Shown: positions 7,399-21,127, counted from the first letter of the stretch. The stretch is DNA of 64,000 nucleotides from Parasutterella secunda (GCF_023336895.1 NZ_JAMBLT010000008.1:1-64000); one strand, 5' to 3'. Numbers and translations: made by a program. The notes: generated by a model from the letters alone, not told the origin.

Positions 7399-7425
7399 AA
7401 AAAAGGGAGGAAAACATCCTCCCTT
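7399..7425 (-). terminator. terminator of the phosphate transporter gene
   Basis: Stem AAGGGAGG/CCTCCCTT with loop ATGTTTT and a T6 run on the minus strand. It lies 21 bp past the transporter stop and directly before ispB. Confidence 0.8.
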
Positions 7426-7445
7426 CTAGATTGCTCTTACTGACT

Positions 7446-9692
7446 CTACGCCGATTGAACCTTACTGGAATCTTGTGTTTCCGGCGTTGTTGCATTGAGT
7501 TTTTGTTGCAACATCGCGATGATTTCGTAGTGGTTAATCAGTTCTCGTGCAAAGAGCAGGAAACTTAAAAAGAGTTCGCAACCACGTGCGGAGAAACCTT
7601 TGTCAGGACCGTTACGGAGCAGTTTTTCCTGAATGGTTTCAATGCGAGCAAGAAGCGATTGTGCATTGGTGTGCAAAGCCGCCACATCTGCTTTGCCATT
7701 GTGGTTGCCGACAATTTCAAGCAGAAGCTGAGATAAATCCGCTAAATCTTGACTCAGTTCACCTTGGAAAGTGCGGTGGCGATTGGCAATGTGATCTTTA
7801 GAAAGACGAGCCAAAGCCTGCAGCGAGCGTCCTACATCACGCAGATTGGTGAATGTGCGGAAATAGCTGTAACGGGCGTCATTGTCCTCTTTGGTGGGAA
7901 CAAAGCCGGAATTTTCCATCTTGTAATAAATGCCCCGCTCATGGGTGAGCTGATCGAAGTTTTCATTCGACTGCAGTTTGAGCTTACGCAATCCGCTTTC
8001 ATCATCATTGAGGAAAGTTTCAACGATATTGTTATAGAGCGTGACAGTGGTCAAAAGGTTTTCGCCGACACGTTGATTCAAAATTTCACGAATCTTATTG
8101 ACGTCGTAACGAATAGCTTGTTCGGCTTTGTAGTTGGCTTCCTGTTGCTTAAAGCGCATATTGCTTCGGATGATGAGAATAAACGCCAGGATGGCAAGCA
8201 AGAACGCCACGAAACCACCTCCCAGGAAAATGATCGAGCAGACAACGGCGGCCAATGTACTGGCGGTCAATGCCGTAACGAACCAGCCGCTGATCACGGT
8301 TAAGACGCCGGAAATGCGGTAAACGGCAGTTTCACGGTCCCAAGCGCCATCAGCAAAAGAAGAGCCCATTGCGACCATAAACGTAACGTAAGTGGTTGAA
8401 AGCGGCAATTGCAAGGATGTAGCTGAAGAAATCAACGCAGCAGACAACACAAGGTTGACGGATGCTCGAACATAGTCAAAAGGAAGGGGCACTTCACCAC
8501 GCTTCAATCTTCTGTGTTTGAAACGAGAGTCCAGGGTTTTCTTAACAGCTCCCGGGATTAATTGATTAACAATGCTTCCAAGGCCCATAGAGGCACGGAC
8601 GATAACACGACCCGGAATCGAGGAGCCGAACTGTTCATGATCACTTTGCTGAGAAGACAGATTCAGAGCTGTTTGAAGTACGCGGTGGGCTTTTTTAGAG
8701 AACCACAACGTAAAGACCATGACGATGCCGGAAGCAAGCAGGAAGAACGTGTCGGTCTTCGTCGAAACCAATAGTCCGCTCATAATGAGATCGTCAGGTT
8801 GTGCGCCCGAAGCCATCCAGATCTTGAAGCTATCATAGGCGGCAAGCGGAACACCGACGAAGTTCACCAAGTCGTTACCAGCGAAGGCAAAAGCCAGGGA
8901 GAAGGTGCCGGCCAAGATGACAATTTTGAAAACATTGAATTTGCAGACAAGGATGAGCAGTTGAAAGAGAATGGAGAAACCGACAAATAATGCAATGACA
9001 AGCATTTGAGTATTGGCTTCAATCCATTCAATCCATTCCGGTTGCATGAAGCTGGCACCACGAGCTCCCTTCATGACCAGAAAATACGCAATAGCCGTGA
9101 TGGATAAACCGCCGAAAACACCGCCGACGTAGGGATAGACTCTTTCGAAGTAGAAAGAGAAGATCAGTCGCATAATGTACTGCACCACTGCGCCTGAAAT
9201 AAATGCCACGACAACTGAAATCAAGATGGCAGAAATAATGGTCAATGATTCACTGGTATTAATATAGTCAAAGACCATTTGTAAAGAACCGCCTTCCCAA
9301 TATAACTTAATAGCTGCGGCGGCAATGGCACTGCCTAATAATTCGAAGACGATGGAAACGGTGGTGGAGGTGGGAAGACCGAGGGAGTTGAAGGTATCAA
9401 GTAAGACGATGTCGGCGATCATGACCGCAAAGAAGATAATCATCACTTCTGTGAAATTAAACATCTGCGGGTGGAAGATGCCGGAACGTGCTACCTCCAT
9501 CATACCTGATGAGAAGGTCGCCCCTAAAAGAACCCCGAAGGTGGCAACCCACATTGTTGTGCGGAAGCTTGCGATGCGTGATCCCATAGCGGAATTAAGG
9601 AAGTTCACAGCGTCGTTGCTGACGCCAACGAAGAGATCGAAGCATGCAAGGCCAGCCAAAAACACAAGCATCGCTATATAGTAATATTCCAT
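7446..9692 (-). CDS. PiT-family inorganic phosphate transporter with C-terminal helical extension
   Basis: 748 residues, well above the roughly 500 of the common proteobacterial Pit. Two PiT signature repeats are present: GVSNDAVNFLNSA near the N-terminus and FAGNDLVNFVGVP near residue 270, with about ten to twelve membrane helices up to about residue 510. Residues about 515-740 are soluble and helical (LNQRVGENLLTTVTLYNNIVETFLND…LSQDLADLSQLLLEIVGNH), which looks PhoU-like. This long form resembles Bacteroidetes PiT proteins as I remember them (LLDTFNSLGLPTSTTVS, NDAVNFLNSA). A PhoB box lies upstream. Its position between ispB and rplU suggests insertion into a conserved neighbourhood. The N-terminus MEYYYIAMLVFLAGLACFDLFVG is consistent with the start. 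Confidence 0.85.
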   Translation of the reverse strand: MEYYYIAMLVFLAGLACFDLFVGVSNDAVNFLNSAMGSRIASFRTTMWVATFGVLLGATFSSGMMEVARSGIFHPQMFNFTEVMIIFFAVMIADIVLLDTFNSLGLPTSTTVSIVFELLGSAIAAAAIKLYWEGGSLQMVFDYINTSESLTIISAILISVVVAFISGAVVQYIMRLIFSFYFERVYPYVGGVFGGLSITAIAYFLVMKGARGASFMQPEWIEWIEANTQMLVIALFVGFSILFQLLILVCKFNVFKIVILAGTFSLAFAFAGNDLVNFVGVPLAAYDSFKIWMASGAQPDDLIMSGLLVSTKTDTFFLLASGIVMVFTLWFSKKAHRVLQTALNLSSQQSDHEQFGSSIPGRVIVRASMGLGSIVNQLIPGAVKKTLDSRFKHRRLKRGEVPLPFDYVRASVNLVLSAALISSATSLQLPLSTTYVTFMVAMGSSFADGAWDRETAVYRISGVLTVISGWFVTALTASTLAAVVCSIIFLGGGFVAFLLAILAFILIIRSNMRFKQQEANYKAEQAIRYDVNKIREILNQRVGENLLTTVTLYNNIVETFLNDDESGLRKLKLQSNENFDQLTHERGIYYKMENSGFVPTKEDNDARYSYFRTFTNLRDVGRSLQALARLSKDHIANRHRTFQGELSQDLADLSQLLLEIVGNHNGKADVAALHTNAQSLLARIETIQEKLLRNGPDKGFSARGCELFLSFLLFARELINHYEIIAMLQQKLNATTPETQDSSKVQSA

Positions 9693-9750
9693 GAGTTCCC
9701 CGTCGGAAAGTTCGTAATATTGTCAACGTCTTGTAACGTTGCGCGAAGTT

Positions 9751-9783
9751 TATGACAGAATTATGACAACAATATGACAAAAT
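9751..9783 (-). promoter_or_regulatory. PhoB box (three 11-bp-spaced half-sites) for the PiT gene
   Basis: On the minus strand TGTCAT recurs exactly every 11 bp (plus-strand TATGACA at 9751-9757, 9762-9768 and 9773-9779), each followed by an AT-rich tetramer. This is the Pho box pattern of tandem TGTCA(T) direct repeats. It lies 59-91 bp before the PiT start, where it would replace a -35 element. It predicts induction under phosphate starvation. Confidence 0.8.
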
Positions 9784-9846
9784 AACGGATCAAACGTATA
9801 TTTTTCGGGTTATTGCTGATTCTGTGGGCGCGTGCTGTAAATTAAT

Positions 9847-9875
9847 TTGCATAACTAATTGATTTATGAAATAAT
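9847..9875 (+). promoter_or_regulatory. candidate promoter of rplU-rpmA
   Basis: TTGCAT at 9847-9852, a 17-bp spacer, and AATAAT at 9870-9875, leaving a leader of about 100 nt before rplU. The -10 matches at 5 of 6 positions but the -35 is weak. Confidence 0.45.
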
Positions 9876-9979
9876 CCGTCTTTCCACGCATGAGTAGGCG
9901 GGGTTTGTCCTGCCGATTAACTATAAAAAGGTTTCGCAGACAGTGCGTTGGCTGAGCGAAACGGGCGAGGTAATAAACA

Positions 9980-10291
9980 ATGTACGCAATTATTAAGACC
10001 GGCGGAAAGCAATATCGCGTTGCTGCCGGTGACACGATCAAGGTTGAAACCTTGAATGCCGAAGTCGGCTCCCAAGTGACCCTTTCTGAAGTCTTGGCTG
10101 TTTCCGATGGCAATGAACTTAAGGTCGGTGCTCCCTTCGTTGAAGGCGCCAGCGTTACGGCCACGGTTGTTTCTCACGGCCGTCACGACAAGGTTCGCAT
10201 CTTCAAGATGCGTCGTCGCAAGCACTCCATCAAGAGCGCTGGTCATCGTCAAAACTACACGGAGCTCAAGATCGACTCGATCGCGGCTTAA
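9980..10291 (+). CDS. rplU: 50S ribosomal protein L21
   Basis: 103 residues, the normal length. It begins [14 protein letters not shown] and contains [35 protein letters not shown], the conserved L21 C-terminal RNA-binding signature. L21 binds 23S rRNA in the large subunit. It is followed 27 bp later by rpmA, the usual pairing. Confidence 0.98.
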   Translation: MYAIIKTGGKQYRVAAGDTIKVETLNAEVGSQVTLSEVLAVSDGNELKVGAPFVEGASVTATVVSHGRHDKVRIFKMRRRKHSIKSAGHRQNYTELKIDSIAA

Positions 10292-10318
10292 TTTGGACTT
10301 TTCTAAGAGAGTAAGAAA

Positions 10319-10576
10319 ATGGCACATAAAAAGGGCGGCGGTTCTACCCGCAACGGTCGTGACTCCCAAGCTAAGCGTCTTGGTGTAAAGGTTTTTGGTG
10401 ATGCAGCTATCAATGCTGGCGGCATCATTGTTCGTCAACGTGGTACGCAATTCCACCCCGGCGACAACGTCGGTATGGGTCGTGACCACACCTTGTTTGC
10501 CAAGGTTGACGGCACGGTGAAGTTTGAAGTCAAGGGACCTCAAAATCATCGTTTCGTTAAGGTGATTCCTGCTTAA
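10319..10576 (+). CDS. rpmA: 50S ribosomal protein L27
   Basis: 85 residues. It begins [24 protein letters not shown], the conserved N-terminal tail that reaches the peptidyl-transferase centre, and contains [28 protein letters not shown]. No extra N-terminal cleavage peptide of the Firmicutes type is present. Second gene of the rplU-rpmA unit; a terminator follows. Confidence 0.98.
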   Translation: MAHKKGGGSTRNGRDSQAKRLGVKVFGDAAINAGGIIVRQRGTQFHPGDNVGMGRDHTLFAKVDGTVKFEVKGPQNHRFVKVIPA

Positions 10577-10634
10577 TTTTTAGCAGCACCTCTCGGTTGA
10601 GTAAGCTCAATCGGGGAAATGAATTTAAATTTGA

Positions 10635-10662
10635 AAAGGCCATGTCGATGACATGGCTTTTT
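10635..10662 (+). terminator. terminator after rpmA
   Basis: GCCATGT-CGATG-ACATGGC stem-loop (10639-10657) followed by TTTTT. It separates rplU-rpmA from obgE. Confidence 0.85.
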
Positions 10663-10721
10663 CTGTGTTAAAGTCTAAAGTTGTTCGGATTTGTCCGCGC
10701 TATTTTAGACGTTTGAGGTAA

Positions 10722-11819
<1,098 letters not shown>

Positions 11820-11842
11820 GTTCATCATTTTTCTCTGTACTT

Positions 11843-11870
11843 AAAAGGAGCGGTTTCGCTCCTTTTATTT
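11843..11870 (+). terminator. terminator after obgE
   Basis: AAAAGGAGCG-GTTT-CGCTCCTTTT stem-loop followed by ATTTTA. Confidence 0.8.
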
Positions 11871-11909
11871 TAGAATTTTCTCGTTTTTCAGCTAGAAAAA
11901 GGTGCAGAG

Positions 11910-13709
11910 ATGGATCAAACAATACAAAAGCAACTCCCGGAATGGACATTGGAGGATGCTTACGGGACTGTTCAAGACAAGCGCTTTCAGGATGAATTAC
12001 AAAAGATTTATTGTGAAATAAAAAAATTACGTGATTTATTGCCCACGAATCCAACAAAAGAAAATGTATTGCAATGTCTTCCGATTTACGAAGATGCTGT
12101 TGAGGGGATTAGTTCGCTAATTTCTTTTTCCTACTGTGCTTCCAGTGCCGATATTACGGATTCGGCGGCAGCCGCTGCTTACGCGCAAACTCAAGCTTTA
12201 TATGCAGAACTGGAATCCATCGCTTCGCCCCTTTTTGCCAAGCTGGGTTCAATAGCGGATAACGACCCATTTTGGGAAAATCCTATTGTTTCTCATTGGC
12301 AATTTAACGCTCGTGAAAAGAATAAGTCCTGGCGTCAGGGTCTGGATTCAGCCACAAACGATATCATTAACAAATTTGCCGCAACGAGTTTTTATCCTGT
12401 AGACGCCATGTATAAACGCTTAAATAAGTCCATGCGGGTACAGGCTCAAAACAGTCAAGGAGAAATACTTCACCTTACGCATTCTCAGTGTGTTGGGGTT
12501 TTGAAGGGAGCCGATGACCCTGTTTTGAGAGAAACAGCTCAGTTGGCAGTCAATGATTGGTACAAAAAGAAAGCTGGCTACTATGTGGATTTATTAAATC
12601 TTCTGCATGGCTTCCGTAAAGTTCAATTTTCATTGGCGGGTTTATCCGATTGGATGCAACCGAGTCTTGAACAAAACCGCATCAGCAAAGAAGCTCTTCA
12701 AGCCGCTTTGGGGGCGATTAAACACCGTCAATCGCAAATACAGCAGGCTATAACGGTACGTGCCCCTTTCTTTGGGCGCAAAGTAATGGAAGCTTGTGAC
12801 TTTTTTGCTCCGATGCCCAGTCCTTCGATTAAAGAAACGCCTTACATTCCATATGAGCAAGCCATTCAGACTGTCAAAGCCTCCTTGCAGGAAGTTAATC
12901 CAGATATTCCCGCCTTTATTGATATGATGCTTGAAAAACATTGGTTGGATGCCAAAGTTGATTCGAAAAAAGCGGGTGGCGCCTTTTACTCCCGTTTCAA
13001 TCGGTTAAAGCAGCCACGGGTGTTCACAACCTATTTAGGCAGTTTTGGCTCTGTATTACAGCAAGCTCATGAATTGGGACATGCATTTCATTATTGGGTG
13101 ATGCGGGATCTGCCAACCAATCAAACCGAGTTCCCGATGACTCTCACGGAGGTTGCCAGTACATTTAATGAAGCGAACGTCAGGCGTTATTGTGCTCAAC
13201 ATGCCCAAAATAATGAAGAGCGCTTATCAATTTTGTGGCAAGAATTAATCAGTTGTGCGAACTTTTGCCTGCAGTTGCCCGTTCGAATGGGATTCGAAAC
13301 ACGCTTTATTGAAAAACGTCAAACGGGGCTTGTCAGTAAAGAAGAAGCTGAGACGATGATGCAGCAGGCTTGGCACGAGTATATGGGAGAGGCCATTGAG
13401 GACAGCGATCCGTATTTATGGTGCTATAAGCTACATTTTTACATGACCGATCAATATATCTACAACTATGCCTACACGATTGGTTACTTAATTTCACAAG
13501 GACTCTGTCTTGAACAGAAAAAACGAGGAAAAGATTTTCCTGAGTTTTATCGAAATTTCTTGAGAGATACGGGGCGGATGACAGTAGATGAATTGATCAG
13601 CAAACACATAGGCCTTGATGCAACAAAGGAAGATTTTTGGAATTTATGCTTGGACCAGGCCTGTGGATACATTAAAGAATTTAAAACACTGATCAACTCA
13701 AAAATTTAA
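11910..13709 (+). CDS. M3 family oligoendopeptidase (PepF type)
   Basis: 599 residues, typical for PepF. The zinc-binding HExxH is HELGHAFHY (around residue 390), and the downstream Glu ligand lies in FPMTLTEVASTFNEA. It hydrolyses short oligopeptides in the cytoplasm (family knowledge). The N-terminal region carries the PepF-type helical lobe. The ATG has a weak ribosome site. Single gene between terminators; convergent with leuD. I do not assign pepF strictly, because several M3 clades share this layout. Confidence 0.88.
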   Translation: MDQTIQKQLPEWTLEDAYGTVQDKRFQDELQKIYCEIKKLRDLLPTNPTKENVLQCLPIYEDAVEGISSLISFSYCASSADITDSAAAAAYAQTQALYAELESIASPLFAKLGSIADNDPFWENPIVSHWQFNAREKNKSWRQGLDSATNDIINKFAATSFYPVDAMYKRLNKSMRVQAQNSQGEILHLTHSQCVGVLKGADDPVLRETAQLAVNDWYKKKAGYYVDLLNLLHGFRKVQFSLAGLSDWMQPSLEQNRISKEALQAALGAIKHRQSQIQQAITVRAPFFGRKVMEACDFFAPMPSPSIKETPYIPYEQAIQTVKASLQEVNPDIPAFIDMMLEKHWLDAKVDSKKAGGAFYSRFNRLKQPRVFTTYLGSFGSVLQQAHELGHAFHYWVMRDLPTNQTEFPMTLTEVASTFNEANVRRYCAQHAQNNEERLSILWQELISCANFCLQLPVRMGFETRFIEKRQTGLVSKEEAETMMQQAWHEYMGEAIEDSDPYLWCYKLHFYMTDQYIYNYAYTIGYLISQGLCLEQKKRGKDFPEFYRNFLRDTGRMTVDELISKHIGLDATKEDFWNLCLDQACGYIKEFKTLINSKI

Positions 13710-13713
13710 AATA

Positions 13714-13748
13714 AAGGGGCCTTTTTAATAAAAACAAAGAGGCCCCCA
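13714..13748. terminator. bidirectional terminator between the M3 peptidase and leuD
   Basis: GGGGCCT (13716-13722) pairs with AGGCCCC (13740-13746) across a 17-nt A/T loop. It serves two convergent genes. Confidence 0.5.
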
Positions 13749-13754
13749 TTTAAG

Positions 13755-14372
13755 CTAAACCGCGATACCTTTCTTAATCCAGCTGGGGCGTTTTGCTTCG
13801 TATTGCGCGATGGCTTTTTCGTGCTCAAGGGTCAAAGAAATGGCATCTAATCCTTCAAGGATGCAATGTCTTCTGAAGGGATCCATTTCAAACGAGTAGT
13901 GCTTATCTCCAACGGTTACGCTGCAATTTTCAAGATCAACTGAAATTTGCATACCGGGATTGGCTTTGAGCGCTTGCATAATCTCATCGATTTCTTTTTC
14001 AGTTAAACGGACGAGTAAAAGACCGTTTCCCAGTGAGTTATTGGAGAAAATATCCGCAAACGAGGAAGCGATGACAGCACGAATACCAAAATCAAGCAGT
14101 GCCCAAGGCGCGGCTTCACGGCTGGAACCATTGCCGAAATTGTGGCGGGCTACAATGAATTGGGCTTTTTGATAGCATGGTTTATTGAGGATAAAGTCCG
14201 GATTGGGCATATTTTCGGCTTCGTCCAAATAACGCCAATTATGAAAAAGGTGTTTGCCAAATCCCTTACGATCGACCGCCAACAAAAACTGTTTGGGAAT
14301 GATCTGATCGGTATCAATGTTGGATGCGTCCATCGGAGCAGCCACCGCTGTCAAACTTGTAAATTTATGCAT
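13755..14372 (-). CDS. leuD: 3-isopropylmalate dehydratase small subunit
   Basis: 205 residues. It begins MHKFTSLTAVAAPMDASNIDTDQIIPKQFL and contains HNFGNGSSREAAPWAL, the hallmark of the swivelling aconitase domain 4. With LeuC it isomerises 2- to 3-isopropylmalate. It follows leuC by 11 bp and is last in leuABCD. Confidence 0.97.
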   Translation of the reverse strand: MHKFTSLTAVAAPMDASNIDTDQIIPKQFLLAVDRKGFGKHLFHNWRYLDEAENMPNPDFILNKPCYQKAQFIVARHNFGNGSSREAAPWALLDFGIRAVIASSFADIFSNNSLGNGLLLVRLTEKEIDEIMQALKANPGMQISVDLENCSVTVGDKHYSFEMDPFRRHCILEGLDAISLTLEHEKAIAQYEAKRPSWIKKGIAV

Positions 14373-14383
14373 GCTGCTCTCCT

Positions 14384-15787
14384 TTATTGCAGGTAATCTC
14401 GAACATCAACAATTTTCCCGTTGATAGCCGCCGCTGCCGCCATCGCAGGACTCATCAGGTGGGTGCGGCTGCCTCGCCCTTGTCGACCAACAAAGTTGCG
14501 GTTGGAAGTGGAGGCAACGCGAGAACCGGGAGCGGCAATATCGTCATTCATCCCCAGACACATGGAGCAGCCGGGAAGCCGCCACTCAAAACCGGCGTCT
14601 TTAAATATTTGATCTAATCCCTCTTTTTCTGCCTGAGCCTTTACGGCCATTGAGCCGGGTACTGCTAAAGCACGGATACCTTGAGCGATGTGTCGACCAC
14701 GAAGAACTTTAGCTGCTTCACGAAAATCCTCAATTCGTCCGTTTGTGCAAGATCCGATAAAGACGGTGTCAATCGGGACCTCCTTGATCGGTTGGCCGGC
14801 ATCAATTTGGATGTAAGCTAAGGCGGCTTCAATGGAATGACGCTCTTGCTCATCGTCACATAACTTAGGATCGGGGACATTGTCAGTGATATGGCAGACT
14901 TGGCCAGGGTTGGTTCCCCAAGTAACCATGGGGGTTAAGTGACCGGAGTCAATAGTTACTTCTTTATCAAACACTGCATCTTCATCACTAGCTAAAGACT
15001 TCCAGTAGCGAACGGCTTCATCCCAATCCGCGCCTTTCGGAGAATAAGGACGGTCTTTAAGATAAGCAAATGTTGTTTCATCGGGTGCAATCATGCCCGC
15101 TTTCGCACCGATTTCAATAGCCATGTTAGAGAGCGTCATACGTGCTTCCATGGATAGAGCACGAACACCGTCGCCTGCGAATTCAATGGCGTAACCAGTG
15201 GCGCCAGCCGTTGTGAGAACACGGGCGATTTCCAAAATAAGGTCTTTGGCATAGACACCTTCGGGGAGCTTGCCGACACAATTGATTCTCATGGTCTTTA
15301 ATTTGGCCTGTTTGATCGTTTGTGTAACCATGACATGCTCAACTTCACTGGTGCCGATTCCGAACGCCAAGGCTCCAAAGGCACCGTGCGTTGCGGTGTG
15401 GGAGTCGCCGCAGACAAGTGTTGTTCCCGGAAGAGTAAAGCCCGTTTGAGGACCGATGATATGTACGATGCCTTGATTAGGATGACCGAGACCAAAAAGC
15501 GTCACGCCAAAATCTTCGCAATTTTTAATCAATGTGGTCACCTGCTTTTTGGCTACGCACGAACAGGCGTCAATGGTCGCTTTTTGAGTGGAAATGTCGT
15601 GGTCCATGGTGGCCATCATCAGTTCGGGCCGACGAAGAACCCGACCGGCTTCCCGTAATCCGGCAAAAGCTTGAGGACTGGTTACTTCGTGGACGAGGTG
15701 ACGGTCAATATATAAAAGCGGTAGCTCGCCCTCGGCCTCATAGACAACGTGAGCATCGTAAACTTTTTCGTATAGTGTTTTACCCAT
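14384..15787 (-). CDS. leuC: 3-isopropylmalate dehydratase large subunit
   Basis: 467 residues with the aconitase-type 4Fe-4S signature: [17 protein letters not shown] and [11 protein letters not shown] provide the cluster cysteines, and [27 protein letters not shown] is present. Cytoplasmic leucine biosynthesis enzyme, partner of LeuD. Two bp separate it from leuB, so the operon is tightly coupled. Confidence 0.98.
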   Translation of the reverse strand: MGKTLYEKVYDAHVVYEAEGELPLLYIDRHLVHEVTSPQAFAGLREAGRVLRRPELMMATMDHDISTQKATIDACSCVAKKQVTTLIKNCEDFGVTLFGLGHPNQGIVHIIGPQTGFTLPGTTLVCGDSHTATHGAFGALAFGIGTSEVEHVMVTQTIKQAKLKTMRINCVGKLPEGVYAKDLILEIARVLTTAGATGYAIEFAGDGVRALSMEARMTLSNMAIEIGAKAGMIAPDETTFAYLKDRPYSPKGADWDEAVRYWKSLASDEDAVFDKEVTIDSGHLTPMVTWGTNPGQVCHITDNVPDPKLCDDEQERHSIEAALAYIQIDAGQPIKEVPIDTVFIGSCTNGRIEDFREAAKVLRGRHIAQGIRALAVPGSMAVKAQAEKEGLDQIFKDAGFEWRLPGCSMCLGMNDDIAAPGSRVASTSNRNFVGRQGRGSRTHLMSPAMAAAAAINGKIVDVRDYLQ

Positions 15788-15789
15788 GA

Positions 15790-18484
<2,695 letters not shown>

Positions 18485-18527
18485 AAATTCCCCTCGATGC
18501 GAAAAGACGAAGTTTTGCAATGTGAAA

Positions 18528-18556
18528 AATTTACGACTTTGGCGATTTTGTGTCAA
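18528..18556 (-). promoter_or_regulatory. probable promoter of leuABCD
   Basis: Minus strand: consensus -35 TTGACA (18556-18551), a 17-bp spacer, and TAAATT as -10 (18533-18528). It lies about 45 bp before the leuA start. Confidence 0.6.
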
Positions 18557-18652
18557 TAAGTAGAATGTATTAGTCCATTTTATAAAATTATAAGATATTG
18601 AAAATAAATAAGAAATAATTTCAAAAATCAATAAATTTGTAAAATTTTAATT

Positions 18653-18689
18653 TGCAAAATATGCTATTTTTGTAAAAGTATATTTTGCT
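18653..18689. promoter_or_regulatory. inverted repeat in the AT-rich region upstream of leuA, candidate operator
   Basis: GCAAAATAT (18654-18662) and its complement ATATTTTGC (18680-18688) are separated by 17 bp. It sits about 100 bp upstream of the leuA -35 in a strongly AT-rich stretch, a position used by LysR- or Lrp-type regulators. No regulator gene is adjacent. Confidence 0.35.
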
Positions 18690-18732
18690 ATTAAGGAAGA
18701 TTTTGATTTTTTTTGAGTGTGAAATTGGATAC

Positions 18733-18765
18733 AAAAATGCCCGCGTCTGACAAGCAACGCGGGCA
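18733..18765 (-). terminator. terminator of rppH
   Basis: TGCCCGCGT and ACGCGGGCA stem with a 10-nt loop, then TTTTT on the minus strand, right after the rppH stop. Confidence 0.85.
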
Positions 18766-18770
18766 ATGAC

Positions 18771-19292
18771 TCAGAATCCGTACAGTAACCAGTCTTGGCT
18801 GGGTTTGGATCGTTTGTCATGTTCACCGAAAAGATGGGGTGCTAAGTCAGCAAGCGCTTTTCGGTAGACATCGTGTTTGAAATCGATGACATCGCGCAAT
18901 GGAACCCAGTAATCATTCCAGCGCCATGCGTCAAACTCTGGTTGGGAAGAAGCGAAAAGATTGATTTTCGATTCTGGTCCAACGAGTTTTAACAAAAACC
19001 AAATTTGCTTTTGTCCGCGGTATATCGAACGGTCAGCACGTCTGAAAGGTTCGGGAACATCGTAATAGAGCCACTCACTCGTATGAGCGATGATTTTAAC
19101 GTCATCGGGCGTTAAGCCGATTTCCTCATTGAGTTCACGCATCAGCGCTGTCTCAATATCCTCACCTTCGTCAATACCTCCCTGGGGAAATTGCCAAGCC
19201 GGTTTTTTCAGTCGTTTGGCCCAAAATACCTTTTTGTCGTCATTGGTTAAAATAATGCCGACATTCGGACGGTAACCGTCGCTGTCCAACAT
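18771..19292 (-). CDS. rppH: RNA pyrophosphohydrolase (Nudix)
   Basis: 173 residues from the ATG at 19292 (MLDSDGYRPNVGIILTN). It removes pyrophosphate from 5' triphosphorylated mRNA, starting decay. The Nudix box GGIDEGEDIETALMRELNEEIGL is complete, preceded by WQFPQ. The sequence ends WLLYGF. Divergent from proS, a known arrangement in betaproteobacteria. Upstream in-frame codons exist but would overlap the proS 5' region. Confidence 0.93.
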   Translation of the reverse strand: MLDSDGYRPNVGIILTNDDKKVFWAKRLKKPAWQFPQGGIDEGEDIETALMRELNEEIGLTPDDVKIIAHTSEWLYYDVPEPFRRADRSIYRGQKQIWFLLKLVGPESKINLFASSQPEFDAWRWNDYWVPLRDVIDFKHDVYRKALADLAPHLFGEHDKRSKPSQDWLLYGF

Positions 19293-19390
19293 GAAAGGCC
19301 TCAAAATCTCTAAAATTACTCTTTTACTTTTACCAAGTGCATGGTAAAAAGTGCACATCAAAAAATTGTACCTTAATTAGCGAGAAAACA

Positions 19391-21127
19391 ATGCGCGCTC
19401 GTTCCTTTTTTATTTCTACATTAAAAGAAGCTCCGTCGGATGCCGACATTGTGAGCCAACAGTTAATGATTCGCGCCGGCATGATCAAGAAGCTGGCTGC
19501 GGGTGTCTATACCTATATGCCGATGGGTTTGCGTTCTCTTCGTAAGATCGAGAACATTATTCGTGAAGAAATGAATCGCGCGGGTGCGATTGAATTGTTG
19601 TTGCCGATGGTGCAACCCGCCGAACTATGGCAAGAGTCTGGCCGTTGGGAAAAGTATGGTCCGGAACTTTTGCGCTTTAAAGATCGTCATCAACGCGATT
19701 TTGTGATTCAGCCCACCTCTGAAGAAGTGATTACCGATTTTGCTCGTCAGGAAATTCGCTCTTGGCGTCAGCTCCCGGTAAACCTCTATCAGATCCAAAC
19801 GAAATTCCGTGATGAACGTCGTCCGCGTTTTGGTGTAATGCGTGGTCGTGAATTCACAATGAAAGATGGTTATTCATTTGACCGTGACCAAGAAGGTGCA
19901 TTGAAGTCCTATGACAAGATGTATGAGGCCTATCAACGTATTTTCACCCGTTTGGGTCTGACATTCCGTGCAGTGGCGGCCGATACCGGTTCTATTGGTG
20001 GAGACCGCTCGCACGAATTCCAAGTCATCGCGGATACCGGTGAAGATTTAATTGCTTATTGTCCTGACAGTGATTTCGCGGCCAATATTGAATTAGCTCC
20101 GGCACCCTGCTTAATTGCCAAGCGTGCAGAGGCCAAGGAAACGATGCAAAAAGTTCCGACGCCCGGTAAGGAAAAGTGCGAGGATGTGGTGGAACTTTTT
20201 GGCCGCGAATTGACTTCTTCAATGAAGTCTGTTGTTTTGGCTGCCGAACGTTTTAATGAAAAGGGTGAGGCCATCGAGCCGCAAATCGTGATGATTTTGC
20301 TTCGAGCCGATCACGATTTAAATGAAGTGAAGGCTGGGAAACTTCCTGAATTAAAGGAAGGATTCCGTTTTGCTACGGATGCTGAAATCATTAAGGCGTT
20401 TGGTTGTAAGCCGGGTTACTTGGGACCTGTCGGCATCAAGGACGATATCGTTGTGTACGCGGACCAGACGGCCGCCAATATGACTGATTTTATCTGCGGA
20501 GCTAACGAAGAAGGTTTCCACATTACGGGTGTGAACTGGGCAAGGGATTTGCCGGAACCCAAAGTGGCCGATTTACGTAACGTTGTTGAAGGGGATGCTT
20601 CTCCGGATGGTAAGGGCGTACTGAAGCTTCAACGCGGTATCGAAGTGGGTCACGTGTTCTACTTGGGAACGAAGTATTCTCAAGCGCTCAATGCCACTTA
20701 TTTGGATGAAAACGGTAAGCCTCAAGTTTTGGAGATGGGTTGCTATGGTATCGGCGTATCGCGTCTTTTAGGTGCTGCCATTGAACAAGGACACGATGAA
20801 CAAGGCATTATTTGGCCGGAATCCATCGCGCCGTTTACAACGGTCATTTGCCCGATGAACTATTCCAAGAGTGAAATGGTGCGGGAAGCGGCCGATAAAC
20901 TCTATGAGGATTTGAAAGCAGCCGGCGTAGATGTGATTTTGGATGACCGAGAAATGCGCCCCGGCGTTATGTTCGCAGAGTGGGAATTGATCGGTATTCC
21001 CCATCGTATTGTGGTTGGTGAACGCGGTCTCAAAAACGGAGAAGTGGAGTATGCCAATCGCCGTACCATTAAGGAAAAACAAATGGTCAAAACTGAAGAA
21101 ATTGTCAGCTTTCTTTTAAAGCAATAA
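19391..21127 (+). CDS. proS: prolyl-tRNA synthetase
   Basis: 578 residues from the ATG at 19391 ([15 protein letters not shown]). Class II synthetase of the bacterial type with an inserted editing domain between motifs 2 and 3 (about 230-390). Motif 1 includes [16 protein letters not shown], motif 2 is [21 protein letters not shown], motif 3 is [14 protein letters not shown]. The anticodon-binding domain is C-terminal ([21 protein letters not shown]). Two terminators follow. Confidence 0.97.
   Translation: MRARSFFISTLKEAPSDADIVSQQLMIRAGMIKKLAAGVYTYMPMGLRSLRKIENIIREEMNRAGAIELLLPMVQPAELWQESGRWEKYGPELLRFKDRHQRDFVIQPTSEEVITDFARQEIRSWRQLPVNLYQIQTKFRDERRPRFGVMRGREFTMKDGYSFDRDQEGALKSYDKMYEAYQRIFTRLGLTFRAVAADTGSIGGDRSHEFQVIADTGEDLIAYCPDSDFAANIELAPAPCLIAKRAEAKETMQKVPTPGKEKCEDVVELFGRELTSSMKSVVLAAERFNEKGEAIEPQIVMILLRADHDLNEVKAGKLPELKEGFRFATDAEIIKAFGCKPGYLGPVGIKDDIVVYADQTAANMTDFICGANEEGFHITGVNWARDLPEPKVADLRNVVEGDASPDGKGVLKLQRGIEVGHVFYLGTKYSQALNATYLDENGKPQVLEMGCYGIGVSRLLGAAIEQGHDEQGIIWPESIAPFTTVICPMNYSKSEMVREAADKLYEDLKAAGVDVILDDREMRPGVMFAEWELIGIPHRIVVGERGLKNGEVEYANRRTIKEKQMVKTEEIVSFLLKQ

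Noticed and set aside
9790-10549. Minus-strand open frames across rplU and rpmA
   Set aside because: They mirror two ribosomal protein genes and have no ribosome site or family features.
18485-18770. Possible leu attenuator or leader peptide
   Set aside because: The leader after the best promoter is only about 40 nt and no run of Leu codons with terminator and antiterminator stems is present.
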